DNA of 64,000 nt from Paenalcaligenes sp050487225 (GTDB lineage Bacteria > Pseudomonadota > Gammaproteobacteria > Burkholderiales > Burkholderiaceae_B): the NCBI RefSeq assembly GCF_050487225.1, contig NZ_JBKQGY010000001.1:1612001-1676000 (forward strand), given 5' to 3'. Below the pieces are notes generated by a model. It made no database searches, had not been told where the DNA came from, and saw only the letters and a program-made list of their open reading frames with translations. The translations under genes were made by a program, and so were the position numbers. This document shows, one piece after another, positions 33,568 to 41,470 of the stretch; position 1 is the stretch's first letter; each line of letters opens with the position of its first letter.

Positions 33568-35112
33568 GTGAAATACCGCGACTTACGAGATTTCATCGCC
33601 CAGCTTGAGCAGCACGGCGAGCTAAAACGCATACAAACACCAGTGTCCACCCACTTGGAAATGACAGAAATCGGGGATAGAGTCCTGAACGCAGAAGGCC
33701 CTGCACTGTTGTTTGAAAATGCCATGCATCAGGGCAAAAAAGCCACAATGCCGGTGCTCACTAACTTATTTGGTACCCCTAAACGGGTTGCTTGGGGAAT
33801 GGGAGCGCAAGAGGTTTCCGCCCTACGTGAGGTAGGCGAACTACTGGCTACTCTGCGTGAACCCGAAGCCCCCCGAGGCTTGCGTGATGCTTTCTCTAAA
33901 GTATCCATGCTGAAGTCGGCACTGTGGGATATGGCTCCCAAAATGATACGTAACCCCGCCTGCCAAGAAGTTGTATTGGAAGGCGACGACGTAGACCTGA
34001 ACACTATTCCCCTACAGCATTGCTGGCCTGACGATGCAGCACCACTGTTGACTTGGGGCTTGGTCATTACCAAAGGCCCTCACGCCAAACGCCAAAACTT
34101 GGGGATTTACCGCCAACAACAAATTGGCCGTAACAAGCTCATCATGCGCTGGTTGTCGCACCGTGGTGGCGCGCTGGACTTTCGTGACCACGCCTTAGCC
34201 AACCCCGGCAAGCCTTTCCCTATCGCCGTCGCACTGGGGTGTGACCCTGCCACTATTCTGGGTGCGGTGACCCCTGTGCCGGATAGTTTGTCTGAATACC
34301 AATTTGCTGGCCTATTACGTGGCTCCCGTACCGAACTGGCTAAAGCCATCGGTAGCGACTTATCTGTACCCGCGTATGCCGAGATTGTTCTGGAAGGCCA
34401 CATTCTGCCTGCCGATCACCCCGATGCATTGCCCCCTGTAGTACCCGAAGGTGCACCCGCCCCGCATAACAGTGCCTACGAACAAGCACTAGAAGGCCCT
34501 TACGGCGACCACACCGGCTACTACAACGAGCAAGACTGGTTCCCCGTCTTTACCGTGGACCGCATCACCATGCGCCGCAACCCTATTTACCACAGCACCT
34601 ACACAGGCAAACCGCCTGATGAGCCTGCGGTATTGGGCGTTGCGCTAAATGAAGTCTTCGTACCGTTACTGAAACGCCAACTGCCAGAAATCGTAGACTT
34701 CTACCTTCCACCCGAGGGCTGCAGCTACCGTTTAGCGGTTGTGTCCATACGCAAACAATACGCAGGTCATGCCAAACGCGTGATGTTTGGGGTGTGGAGT
34801 ATTTTGCGTCAGTTCATGTACACCAAGTTCATCGTGGTAGTAGACGAAGACATCAACACCCGTGATTGGAAAGAAGTAATCTGGGCCATGACCACACGTA
34901 TGGACCCTGTGCGTGACACCGTTCTGGTAGAAAACACCCCCATTGATTATCTAGACTTCGCCTCACCTGTATCGGGACTAGGCGGCAAAATGGGTATGGA
35001 TGCGACCAACAAGTGGCCAGGCGAAACCAACCGTGAGTGGGGTCGCTCTATTACGATGAGTGATGATGTGAAAAAACGAGTGGATGATTTGTGGGCTGAT
35101 CTGAAACTGTAA
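33568..35112 (+). CDS. ubiD: 4-hydroxy-3-polyprenylbenzoate decarboxylase
   Basis: A 514-residue UbiD that removes the carboxyl group of the prenylated ring in ubiquinone synthesis, using prenylated FMN supplied by UbiX (not in this window). The GTG start gives MKYRDLRDFIAQLEQHGELK, which matches the known N-terminus of UbiD proteins; GGAG lies upstream. VLTNLFGTPKRVAWGMG, IVLEGHILPAD and the metal/cofactor region around GPYGDHTGYYN, then the C-terminal DATNKWPGE, are present. A strong hairpin follows, oriented for the convergent operon. Confidence 0.95.
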   Translation: MKYRDLRDFIAQLEQHGELKRIQTPVSTHLEMTEIGDRVLNAEGPALLFENAMHQGKKATMPVLTNLFGTPKRVAWGMGAQEVSALREVGELLATLREPEAPRGLRDAFSKVSMLKSALWDMAPKMIRNPACQEVVLEGDDVDLNTIPLQHCWPDDAAPLLTWGLVITKGPHAKRQNLGIYRQQQIGRNKLIMRWLSHRGGALDFRDHALANPGKPFPIAVALGCDPATILGAVTPVPDSLSEYQFAGLLRGSRTELAKAIGSDLSVPAYAEIVLEGHILPADHPDALPPVVPEGAPAPHNSAYEQALEGPYGDHTGYYNEQDWFPVFTVDRITMRRNPIYHSTYTGKPPDEPAVLGVALNEVFVPLLKRQLPEIVDFYLPPEGCSYRLAVVSIRKQYAGHAKRVMFGVWSILRQFMYTKFIVVVDEDINTRDWKEVIWAMTTRMDPVRDTVLVENTPIDYLDFASPVSGLGGKMGMDATNKWPGETNREWGRSITMSDDVKKRVDDLWADLKL

Positions 35113-35130
35113 TCGTCCACAGCACTGCAG

Positions 35131-35159
35131 AAAAAACCCTGAGCACTACTGCTCAGGGT
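35131..35159 (-). terminator. Terminator of the yqjD-yqjE operon, overlapping the last stop codon
   Basis: A 10-bp perfect stem (35136-35145 with 35150-35159, loop CTAC) is followed on the minus strand by six T residues. The stem covers the stop codon of the small-membrane-protein gene at 35153-35155. It can also serve ubiD from the other side. Confidence 0.85.
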
Positions 35160-35539
35160 CCTATTACACGATCGCTACGCTCATCATTGTCTTTGCGTTT
35201 CTTGGCAGAACGTGAGGTAAACAAACGGAACAAACGCCAACCTATTAGCGCAACTGCTCCTGTTTTCAGCTTTTTGCCCCCAACACCACCCAGCATCGAA
35301 GAAAACAACGACAACAGCAAGGGATAGCGTGTAGAAGCCGAGAACAATAAACTTCCCCAACCACCCAACAAACTATTGCGTCCAGCTCCTAGTACAGAAC
35401 TAAACAAGTTGGCCGGTTGCATCTTCCCGTTGAAGGCTTGTACTTGTTTACGTAGGTCGTCACGCTCGATGGCTGCACGCGCACGCAGTAACTCAATGCG
35501 AATTTCAGCGTCTAACGCTTTATTACGTCTGCTACTCAT
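35153..35539 (-). CDS. Small membrane-associated protein of the YqjD-YqjE operon (YqjK-like position)
   Basis: A 128-residue protein of unknown function. The N-terminal half is a charged helix (RNKALDAEIRIELLRARAAI, then ERDDLRKQV). A glycine/serine/leucine-rich hydrophobic middle (about residues 55-85) and a second hydrophobic helix end in a very basic tail (SRSAKKRKDNDERSDR). ATG at 35539 (MSSRRNK) overlaps the yqjE end by 8 bp, so it is translationally coupled. By position it corresponds to yqjK of the enterobacterial yqjDEK set, but sequence similarity is not evident to me. Confidence 0.65.
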   Translation of the reverse strand: MSSRRNKALDAEIRIELLRARAAIERDDLRKQVQAFNGKMQPANLFSSVLGAGRNSLLGGWGSLLFSASTRYPLLLSLFSSMLGGVGGKKLKTGAVALIGWRLFRLFTSRSAKKRKDNDERSDRVIGP

Positions 35540-35939
35540 GATTGTCCTCCCTTGCTTCATCGCGTGAGGCTTGGCGCAAGTTTTCAATCACTTGTATGTC
35601 TTTTTTGATTTCCTCTACGGTCGCTTCAAACGGGTACGAGCCCGAGTTCAAACGACGCATTACCATCAAACCAAAACTTAGCCCTAGCACGGCATACACC
35701 ACAAACAAGCTGGCTATCGCCCAATACCGGTATTCCGTTGGCCAAAACAAAAGCGCAATAAACAGTGTAAACACCAGCAATGCCAAGGTGCTAAATAGCA
35801 GTGCTCCAAACAGCATCACCATGATGCGTGCCAATCGAGCTTTTTGCTGACCGGCTTCTACCGCTGCCAACTCCAAACGGGTGCGGAAGATCGCCAGAAC
35901 GGTGCAACCTATGTCGCCCACAGATTGTCGTAATGTCAT
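35532..35939 (-). CDS. yqjE: YqjE-like phage-holin-family membrane protein (DUF1469)
   Basis: A 135-residue inner-membrane protein with two close transmembrane segments (about residues 39-65 and 73-95), flanked by an N-terminal amphipathic helix (RTRLELAAVEAGQQKARLAR) and a charged C-terminal tail. This layout matches the YqjE/DUF1469 family, called phage-holin-like by fold only. ATG at 35939 follows AGAGGT. It sits between the DUF883 gene and a third small gene, an arrangement known for stationary-phase-induced membrane proteins in other Proteobacteria. The function is not known. Confidence 0.82.
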   Translation of the reverse strand: MTLRQSVGDIGCTVLAIFRTRLELAAVEAGQQKARLARIMVMLFGALLFSTLALLVFTLFIALLFWPTEYRYWAIASLFVVYAVLGLSFGLMVMRRLNSGSYPFEATVEEIKKDIQVIENLRQASRDEAREDNHE

Positions 35940-36003
35940 GAGACCTCTTTGCAATAAAACGGCCGCCTGAGTTCAGGCAGCCGTAGTGAACAACCGGAGG
36001 TAA

Positions 36004-36321
36004 TTAGCGACGGCTTACCAACATACCAAATAGCAAACCTACTACGGCAGCCACACCAATGGCTTGCCAAGGATTGTCATGCACGTAGTGATCCGTTGCT
36101 TTGACTGCTTGACGACCACGCTCCACAACGGCTTCCTGCGTATCATGCAAGACTTCACGCGTGTTGCGCAGCGCACGCAATGCGCTTTCACGCAGTTCCG
36201 TTGCTTTCTCACCGGAGGCAGAAGCGGCTTCACGCAGCAATTTCTCTGCTTCGTCTAGGCTGCTTTTCACATCGTCGATGAAGTTTTCTTCCACTGCTTG
36301 TACACGTTTTCTAGTCACCAT
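36004..36321 (-). CDS. yqjD: DUF883 family protein (YqjD/ElaB-like, ribosome-associated membrane protein)
   Basis: A 105-residue protein with a long acidic/amphipathic helix (FIDDVKSSLDEAEKLLREAA) and one C-terminal transmembrane segment (QAIGVAAVVGLLFGMLVSRR). The Gly-rich anchor ending in RR is the DUF883 hallmark. E. coli YqjD and ElaB bind stationary-phase ribosomes and tether them to the membrane; a like role is inferred. ATG at 36321 is preceded by AAGGAGCG. It heads the three-gene minus-strand operon ending at the 35131 terminator. Confidence 0.88.
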   Translation of the reverse strand: MVTRKRVQAVEENFIDDVKSSLDEAEKLLREAASASGEKATELRESALRALRNTREVLHDTQEAVVERGRQAVKATDHYVHDNPWQAIGVAAVVGLLFGMLVSRR

Positions 36322-36478
36322 AGTTCGCTCCTTGAAAAGCAAAAAGTTGAACAGTCCGCAGACTCTACTTTCATAGAGCCTACTGCACTACGTTTACATT
36401 AAGCTTAACTGATTTTTACAACTAGCCTGAAGGCCTCCGTTACAAGATTTGTAAAAATTAGATTCAGCTCAAACTTTC

Positions 36479-37114
36479 TTAGATTTTCTGGCGTGTACCA
36501 AAGATTCTGTCACCGGCATCACCTAGACCAGGCACGATGTAACCGTGCTCGTCCAAACGCTCATCAACAGAAGCGGTGTAAACATGCACATCGGGGTGTG
36601 CGTCTTCTACCGCTTTAATACCTTCGGGGGCAGCCACCAATACCAATGCACGAATATTCTTGCAACCGGCTTTTTTCAGCATGTCGATGGTTGCAACCAT
36701 CGAGCCACCAGTGGCCAGCATAGGGTCAATAATCAAAGCCAAACGCTGATCTAACTCGCCTACTAAACGCTCTAGGTAGGTTTGTGCTTGCAAGGTTTCT
36801 TCATTACGCGCAATACCCACTACGGATACTTTTGCGCCAGGGATCAGGCTTAACACACCATCCAGCATCCCTATGCCCGCACGCAAAATAGGTACTACGG
36901 TCACTTTCTTGCCTGCCAGCTTTTCCACATTAACCTGGCCACACCAGCCTTCGATTGCTGTATTTTCCAGCGGTAAATCTTTACACGCCTCGTAAGTCAG
37001 CAACGCCGCAATTTCCTGAGACATCTCACGGAAGTTTTTAGTGCTGAGATCCGCGCGGCGCATCAAGCCCAGTTTGTGGCGAATCAAAGGGTGGCGTATT
37101 TCATGTATGGGCAT
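36479..37114 (-). CDS. upp: Uracil phosphoribosyltransferase
   Basis: A 211-residue salvage enzyme converting uracil and PRPP to UMP. PILRAGIGMLDG is the conserved loop, LIIDPMLATGGSM is the PRPP-binding site, and the C-terminal YIVPGLGDAGDRIFGT contacts uracil. ATG at 37114 (MPIHEIRHPL) is chosen over the longer frame. It lies 88 bp after dacB on the same strand, so it may have its own promoter. Confidence 0.97.
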   Translation of the reverse strand: MPIHEIRHPLIRHKLGLMRRADLSTKNFREMSQEIAALLTYEACKDLPLENTAIEGWCGQVNVEKLAGKKVTVVPILRAGIGMLDGVLSLIPGAKVSVVGIARNEETLQAQTYLERLVGELDQRLALIIDPMLATGGSMVATIDMLKKAGCKNIRALVLVAAPEGIKAVEDAHPDVHVYTASVDERLDEHGYIVPGLGDAGDRIFGTRQKI

Positions 37115-37202
37115 GGAAACTATATTCCTTATCGTTAGAATCCTGACACGGTGCCAGTCTGACACCGCACCAGCTCTCTATTTTAAACCAAACTGCGAGA
37201 GA

Positions 37203-38639
37203 CTAACGAGCTGCCAGCCATTTCACTAGCGCATCATCAAAAGGACGCACCACATCAGAGCGTGGATCGTTCACCAAACTGACCATGACGTAACGCTTCC
37301 CTTGGCTGTCTACGACATACCCAGCCAACGCGCGCGCATCACGCAACGTTCCTGTTTTCAGGTGAGCACGCCCTGCCGCATCACTGTCTCTGAATCGACG
37401 CCCTACCGTGCCATCCACCCCTGCAATCGCTAAAGAAGAAATGAATTCAGGCATGTAATTAGAGCGCCAGGCCTGTTGCAGCATTTGCGCCAAACCTTGT
37501 GCCGTCAACCGCGCTTCACGCGACAAACCCGAACCATTATCAATGCGCCAACCTTGCGTATTTACCCCTTGGCGATTCAACACTTGTTCTACGGCTCGCT
37601 CAGCAGATGCTGTGGTCGCACCACGACCCTGCAGGTTTTCACCAGCGGATAGCAACAACATGGTAGCCATGAGGTTATTACTTTGCTTGTTGATCATGCG
37701 TATTTGTTCTAGCAATGGGCGAGAATCATGCCACACCACTGTTTTGGCGCTGCCTGGGATGCTCCCAGCTTTCACGTCACGTGACAGCGTACCGCCCAGC
37801 TCTTTCCACAGCATGCGGAACACCGCCTCAAAAAACTCTGGCTGCGAGTGAGATAACCTGTAGACGCTAAACTCACCACACGAGCCTGCTGCTCTACCGC
37901 TTAATGAAATCACTACATTACCAGCGGTTTGCCCAACCCGAGTATTGATCGCTGGTGATCCTGGGCAGCTACCATTCGCCCACTCCACATTACCTTCAAC
38001 ACGCACTCCTGGCAGCGGAGGATCAACAAACGCTAGCCACTGCTTGGTATCTGCATCGGGCTGCAGCACAATGCGAGAAGCTCCTAGCCCCACCACCATC
38101 GCATCCGGACTAGCGTTATAAGGCCTGTCGCCCGCACCATCAAAAGCATAAGGATCGGTAGAGATAGTGCCAAAGATGGATCTATCAATCACGACATCGC
38201 TAAGGTTTTTAACCCCGCGCATACGCAATTCACGCAGCAAGTTCCAGAGATCAGGTATTGTCAGAAAGGGATCGCCACCCGCTTTGATATACAACGGCCC
38301 TTGCAAAGAACCTTGAGCGTCTATCACACCACCTTGCTGCGCCATCAAGCTAGTACGCCACGTATGCTCGGGCCCCAACGTGGACAACGCTGCCCAAGTA
38401 CTGACCATTTTCATCACTGAAGCTGGATTACGCGGCACCGTCGGGTTATGGCTGATAAGCACATTGCCATCCACATCTTGCACCACGAGTGACAAGGCAC
38501 TATCTGGCAACCCCGTGCTTTTCCAGATTCGTTCCAGATCGTCTGGCAATCCCTCTATACGCGCTTGTACAGCGGTCAGGGGCAGAAACAACGCTACGCA
38601 ACACAACAGGCTTTGAGACAGACGATAGAGGGATTTCAT
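37203..38639 (-). CDS. dacB: D-alanyl-D-alanine carboxypeptidase/endopeptidase (PBP4 type)
   Basis: A 478-residue class C low-molecular-mass penicillin-binding protein. A signal peptide (residues 1-26, cut after VQA) directs it to the periplasm. The three active-site boxes are intact: S74-x-x-K77 in NPASVMK, SNN in NKQSNNLM, and KTG in LKTGTLRDA. Between boxes one and two there is the long insert usual for PBP4. It trims D-Ala and cleaves D-Ala-DAP cross-links in peptidoglycan. It is divergent from queA. Confidence 0.95.
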   Translation of the reverse strand: MKSLYRLSQSLLCCVALFLPLTAVQARIEGLPDDLERIWKSTGLPDSALSLVVQDVDGNVLISHNPTVPRNPASVMKMVSTWAALSTLGPEHTWRTSLMAQQGGVIDAQGSLQGPLYIKAGGDPFLTIPDLWNLLRELRMRGVKNLSDVVIDRSIFGTISTDPYAFDGAGDRPYNASPDAMVVGLGASRIVLQPDADTKQWLAFVDPPLPGVRVEGNVEWANGSCPGSPAINTRVGQTAGNVVISLSGRAAGSCGEFSVYRLSHSQPEFFEAVFRMLWKELGGTLSRDVKAGSIPGSAKTVVWHDSRPLLEQIRMINKQSNNLMATMLLLSAGENLQGRGATTASAERAVEQVLNRQGVNTQGWRIDNGSGLSREARLTAQGLAQMLQQAWRSNYMPEFISSLAIAGVDGTVGRRFRDSDAAGRAHLKTGTLRDARALAGYVVDSQGKRYVMVSLVNDPRSDVVRPFDDALVKWLAAR

Positions 38640-38773
38640 AACATGCTCTGGCGGCAGAAAAACAAAGCACCAGCATAACGAAATTTCCCTGTTAAGAGTG
38701 TAAAACCAAACGTTTTTTCTGCAACAGCGTTAAAATGGCGGGTTTTCTACCTTGCACGGCCAAAGTTTCTGTT

Positions 38774-39841
38774 ATGCCCGTTGATCCCTCTTTGGAACTC
38801 TCCCAGTTTGACTATGATCTGCCACCTGAGCTGATTGCCCAAACTCCTGCAGCCACGCGCACAGGCAGCCGTTTGCTGCATCTGAACGCAGCCGGCCTGC
38901 TCACCGATATGCAATTCAGCCAGATCAGCCAGCTTTTGCGGCCAGGTGATCTACTGGTGTTTAACAACACGAAAGTGATCAAAGCCAGATTACTGGGTGA
39001 AAAACAAAGCGGCGGTAAAGTTGAAGTACTGGTAGAACGTATTACCTCTGCCCACCAAGCGCTTGCTCACATACGTGCGAGCAAGTCACCCAAACCCGGT
39101 ACCCGCTTGATATTGGCGGATGGGCAACTAGAGGTTACCGTCACAGGCCGTCAGGACGCGTTGTTTGAACTATCGTTTGAGCAACCTGCCTTGGATGCAC
39201 TGGAGCAATTCGGTGCTACCCCTTTGCCCCCTTATATTCAGCAAGTACCTACCGCCGAAGACGATCAACGCTATCAAACCGTTTACGCAGAAGCCCCTGG
39301 TGCCGTCGCGGCCCCTACGGCTGGCTTGCACTTTGATGAGAATCTGCTGAACAGCCTGCAAGAACTGGGCGTTGATCAAGCCTTTGTCACGCTGCATGTA
39401 GGTGCTGGTACTTTCCAGCCTGTGCGCAGCGAGCAACTTAGCGAGCACCAAATGCACGCTGAGCGCTTTTTCGTACCATCGGAAACCTTAGAAAAACTAC
39501 AGCGCACCCGCGAACAAGGTGGACGCATTATTGCTGTGGGCACTACGAGCGTACGCGCACTGGAGTCTGCAGTGCGTTACCAAGAATGCAATGGCCACCA
39601 AAATGCTGATGGCAGTATTGAGGGTGACACCCGCCTGTTTATTACGCCGGGCTACACCTTTACGTGGATAGATGCGCTGATCACTAACTTCCATTTGCCG
39701 CAATCCACCTTGCTTATGCTGGTCTCTGCGCTGTCAAAACTCCCCTTTATTCAGCAGGCGTATAGCCATGCTATAAAGCAACATTACCGTTTCTTCAGTT
39801 ATGGCGATGCCATGTTTATTGAGGCCGCCCAACAATCATGA
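38774..39841 (+). CDS. queA: S-adenosylmethionine:tRNA ribosyltransferase-isomerase
   Basis: A 355-residue enzyme that adds the cyclopentene ring precursor from S-adenosylmethionine to preQ1 in tRNA, giving epoxyqueuosine. FDYDLPPELIAQTPA is the classical N-terminus. LLVFNNTKVIKARL, APTAGLHF and TLHVGAGTFQPV and the C-terminal NFHLPQSTLLMLV are family blocks. ATG at 38774 is chosen over the frame from 38735. The stop overlaps the tgt start by 4 bp, so the two queuosine enzymes are coupled. Confidence 0.97.
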   Translation: MPVDPSLELSQFDYDLPPELIAQTPAATRTGSRLLHLNAAGLLTDMQFSQISQLLRPGDLLVFNNTKVIKARLLGEKQSGGKVEVLVERITSAHQALAHIRASKSPKPGTRLILADGQLEVTVTGRQDALFELSFEQPALDALEQFGATPLPPYIQQVPTAEDDQRYQTVYAEAPGAVAAPTAGLHFDENLLNSLQELGVDQAFVTLHVGAGTFQPVRSEQLSEHQMHAERFFVPSETLEKLQRTREQGGRIIAVGTTSVRALESAVRYQECNGHQNADGSIEGDTRLFITPGYTFTWIDALITNFHLPQSTLLMLVSALSKLPFIQQAYSHAIKQHYRFFSYGDAMFIEAAQQS

Positions 39842-40974
39842 GTGGATTAGATTTCAAGCTACTTAAGCGTGATGGTAAGGCCCGTCGAGGCCAAGTCACG
39901 TTGAACCACGGTGTGGTTCAAACTCCTATTTTTATGCCTGTGGGCACGTATGGCAGCGTCAAAGGTATGCTGCCCCACGAACTCACCGAAATTAAATCGC
40001 AGATCATTCTGGGCAATACCTTCCACTTGTGGCTACGCCCTGGCACTGAAGTCATTAAACAGCACGGTGGCTTGCACGGCTTTATGCAATGGAATGGCCC
40101 CATTCTTACCGATTCGGGCGGTTTTCAGGTATTTAGCCTTAAAGGTATGCGCAAGATCACCGAAGAAGGTGTGAAATTTGCCTCGCCCATTAATGGCGAC
40201 CAAATGTTTTTAACGCCTGAAGAATCCATGCGCATTCAACATGCGTTGAATTCCGATATCGTCATGGTGTTTGATGAGTGCACGCCTTATCTTATTGATG
40301 AGCGCCCAGCCACTCACGAAGAAGCCGCGAAATCCATGCGTATGTCGTTACGCTGGGCTAAGCGCTCACGCGATGAGTTCAATGCACTAGAAAACCCCAA
40401 TGCCTTATTTGGTATTGTGCAAGGCGGCATGTACGAAGACCTTCGCGAAGAGTCCTTAGCTGGCCTCACTGACATTGGCTTTGAGGGCTACGCTATAGGC
40501 GGTTTGTCAGTAGGTGAGCCCAAAGAAGACATGTTCCGCATTTTGCAGCACACCACACCTCGTTTGCCTGAGCACGCCCCCCGTTACCTGATGGGCGTGG
40601 GCACACCCGAGGACTTGGTAGAGGGCGTAAGCCAAGGCGTGGATATGTTTGACTGCGTAATGCCTACCCGTAACGCTCGTAACGGCTGGCTATTCACTCG
40701 CTTTGGCGACGTAAAAATCCGTAATGCACGCTACCGCGATGACACCAGACCGCTAGACCCTAGCTGTCATTGCCATACCTGCCAGAACTTTTCTCGTGCA
40801 TATTTGCATCACTTGCAGCGTTCTAATGAAATTGCGGGTGCTCGCCTGAACACTTACCATAACTTGCATTTTTATTTGCAAATCATGCAGGAAATGCGCG
40901 ATGCTATCGAAGCTGAGCGTTTTGAAGAGTGGAAAGCGGCTTTCGCACGCGACCGTTCTCGCGGTATAGAATAA
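39838..40974 (+). CDS. tgt: tRNA-guanine transglycosylase
   Basis: A 378-residue enzyme that swaps guanine-34 for preQ1 in tRNAs with GUN anticodons, including the tRNA-Asp(GUC) encoded in this window. ILTDSGGFQVFSL holds a catalytic Asp, MPTRNARNGWLFT the nucleophile region, and CHCHTCQNFSRAYLHHL supplies the zinc cysteines, completed by a later His. It follows queA with a 4-bp overlap and precedes yajC, the usual order. Confidence 0.98.
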   Translation: MSGLDFKLLKRDGKARRGQVTLNHGVVQTPIFMPVGTYGSVKGMLPHELTEIKSQIILGNTFHLWLRPGTEVIKQHGGLHGFMQWNGPILTDSGGFQVFSLKGMRKITEEGVKFASPINGDQMFLTPEESMRIQHALNSDIVMVFDECTPYLIDERPATHEEAAKSMRMSLRWAKRSRDEFNALENPNALFGIVQGGMYEDLREESLAGLTDIGFEGYAIGGLSVGEPKEDMFRILQHTTPRLPEHAPRYLMGVGTPEDLVEGVSQGVDMFDCVMPTRNARNGWLFTRFGDVKIRNARYRDDTRPLDPSCHCHTCQNFSRAYLHHLQRSNEIAGARLNTYHNLHFYLQIMQEMRDAIEAERFEEWKAAFARDRSRGIE

Positions 40975-41066
40975 GTCTTACAGACGAAGAAGATGTCGCT
41001 ACAATAACGCTTTGCTTACATAAAGCTTAATTTTTTAAGAACAATTCCGATCACACAGGAGCCTCT

Positions 41067-41411
41067 ATGTCTATTGCTGACATTCTGACAGTTATCCCCG
41101 CCCAAGCCGCAGCCGGTGGCGAAAATGCTTTGGTAGGTATGCTGCCTATCATTTTGATGTTCGTCATCTTGTACTTCCTGATGATCCGTCCTCAAATGAA
41201 ACGTCAGAAAGAGCACCGTAATCTGGTAGCCAACCTGAGCAAAGGCGACGAAGTGATTACTACTGGTGGTTTGCTGGGCAAAATCACAAAAGTGCAAGAC
41301 AACTACGTTACTGTTGAAGTTGCCTCCTTGGCCGAAAAGCCTGTGGAAATCCTGATGCAACGTCAAGCCGTTGGTTCTGTTCTGCCTAAAGGCACTATCA
41401 AAAGCTTGTAA
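41067..41411 (+). CDS. yajC: Preprotein translocase subunit YajC
   Basis: A 114-residue protein with one N-terminal transmembrane segment (MLPIILMFVILYFLMIRPQM) followed by the conserved KEHRNLVANLSKGDEVITTG and GLLGKI. YajC associates with SecD and SecF at the Sec translocon. GGAG precedes the ATG. A hairpin after it (41422-41443) lies before secD. Confidence 0.96.
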   Translation: MSIADILTVIPAQAAAGGENALVGMLPIILMFVILYFLMIRPQMKRQKEHRNLVANLSKGDEVITTGGLLGKITKVQDNYVTVEVASLAEKPVEILMQRQAVGSVLPKGTIKSL

Positions 41412-41421
41412 TTCTCTCTCC

Positions 41422-41445
41422 AGCCCGAACATCCGTTCGGGCTTT
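41422..41445 (+). terminator. Hairpin between yajC and secD
   Basis: AGCCCGAAC (41422-41430) pairs with GTTCGGGCT (41435-41443) around ATCC. Only a short T-run follows, so it is likely a weak terminator or processing site that sets the yajC to secD ratio. Confidence 0.55.
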
Positions 41446-41470
41446 GTGTACCGTTTCTGCCGAAGTACCC

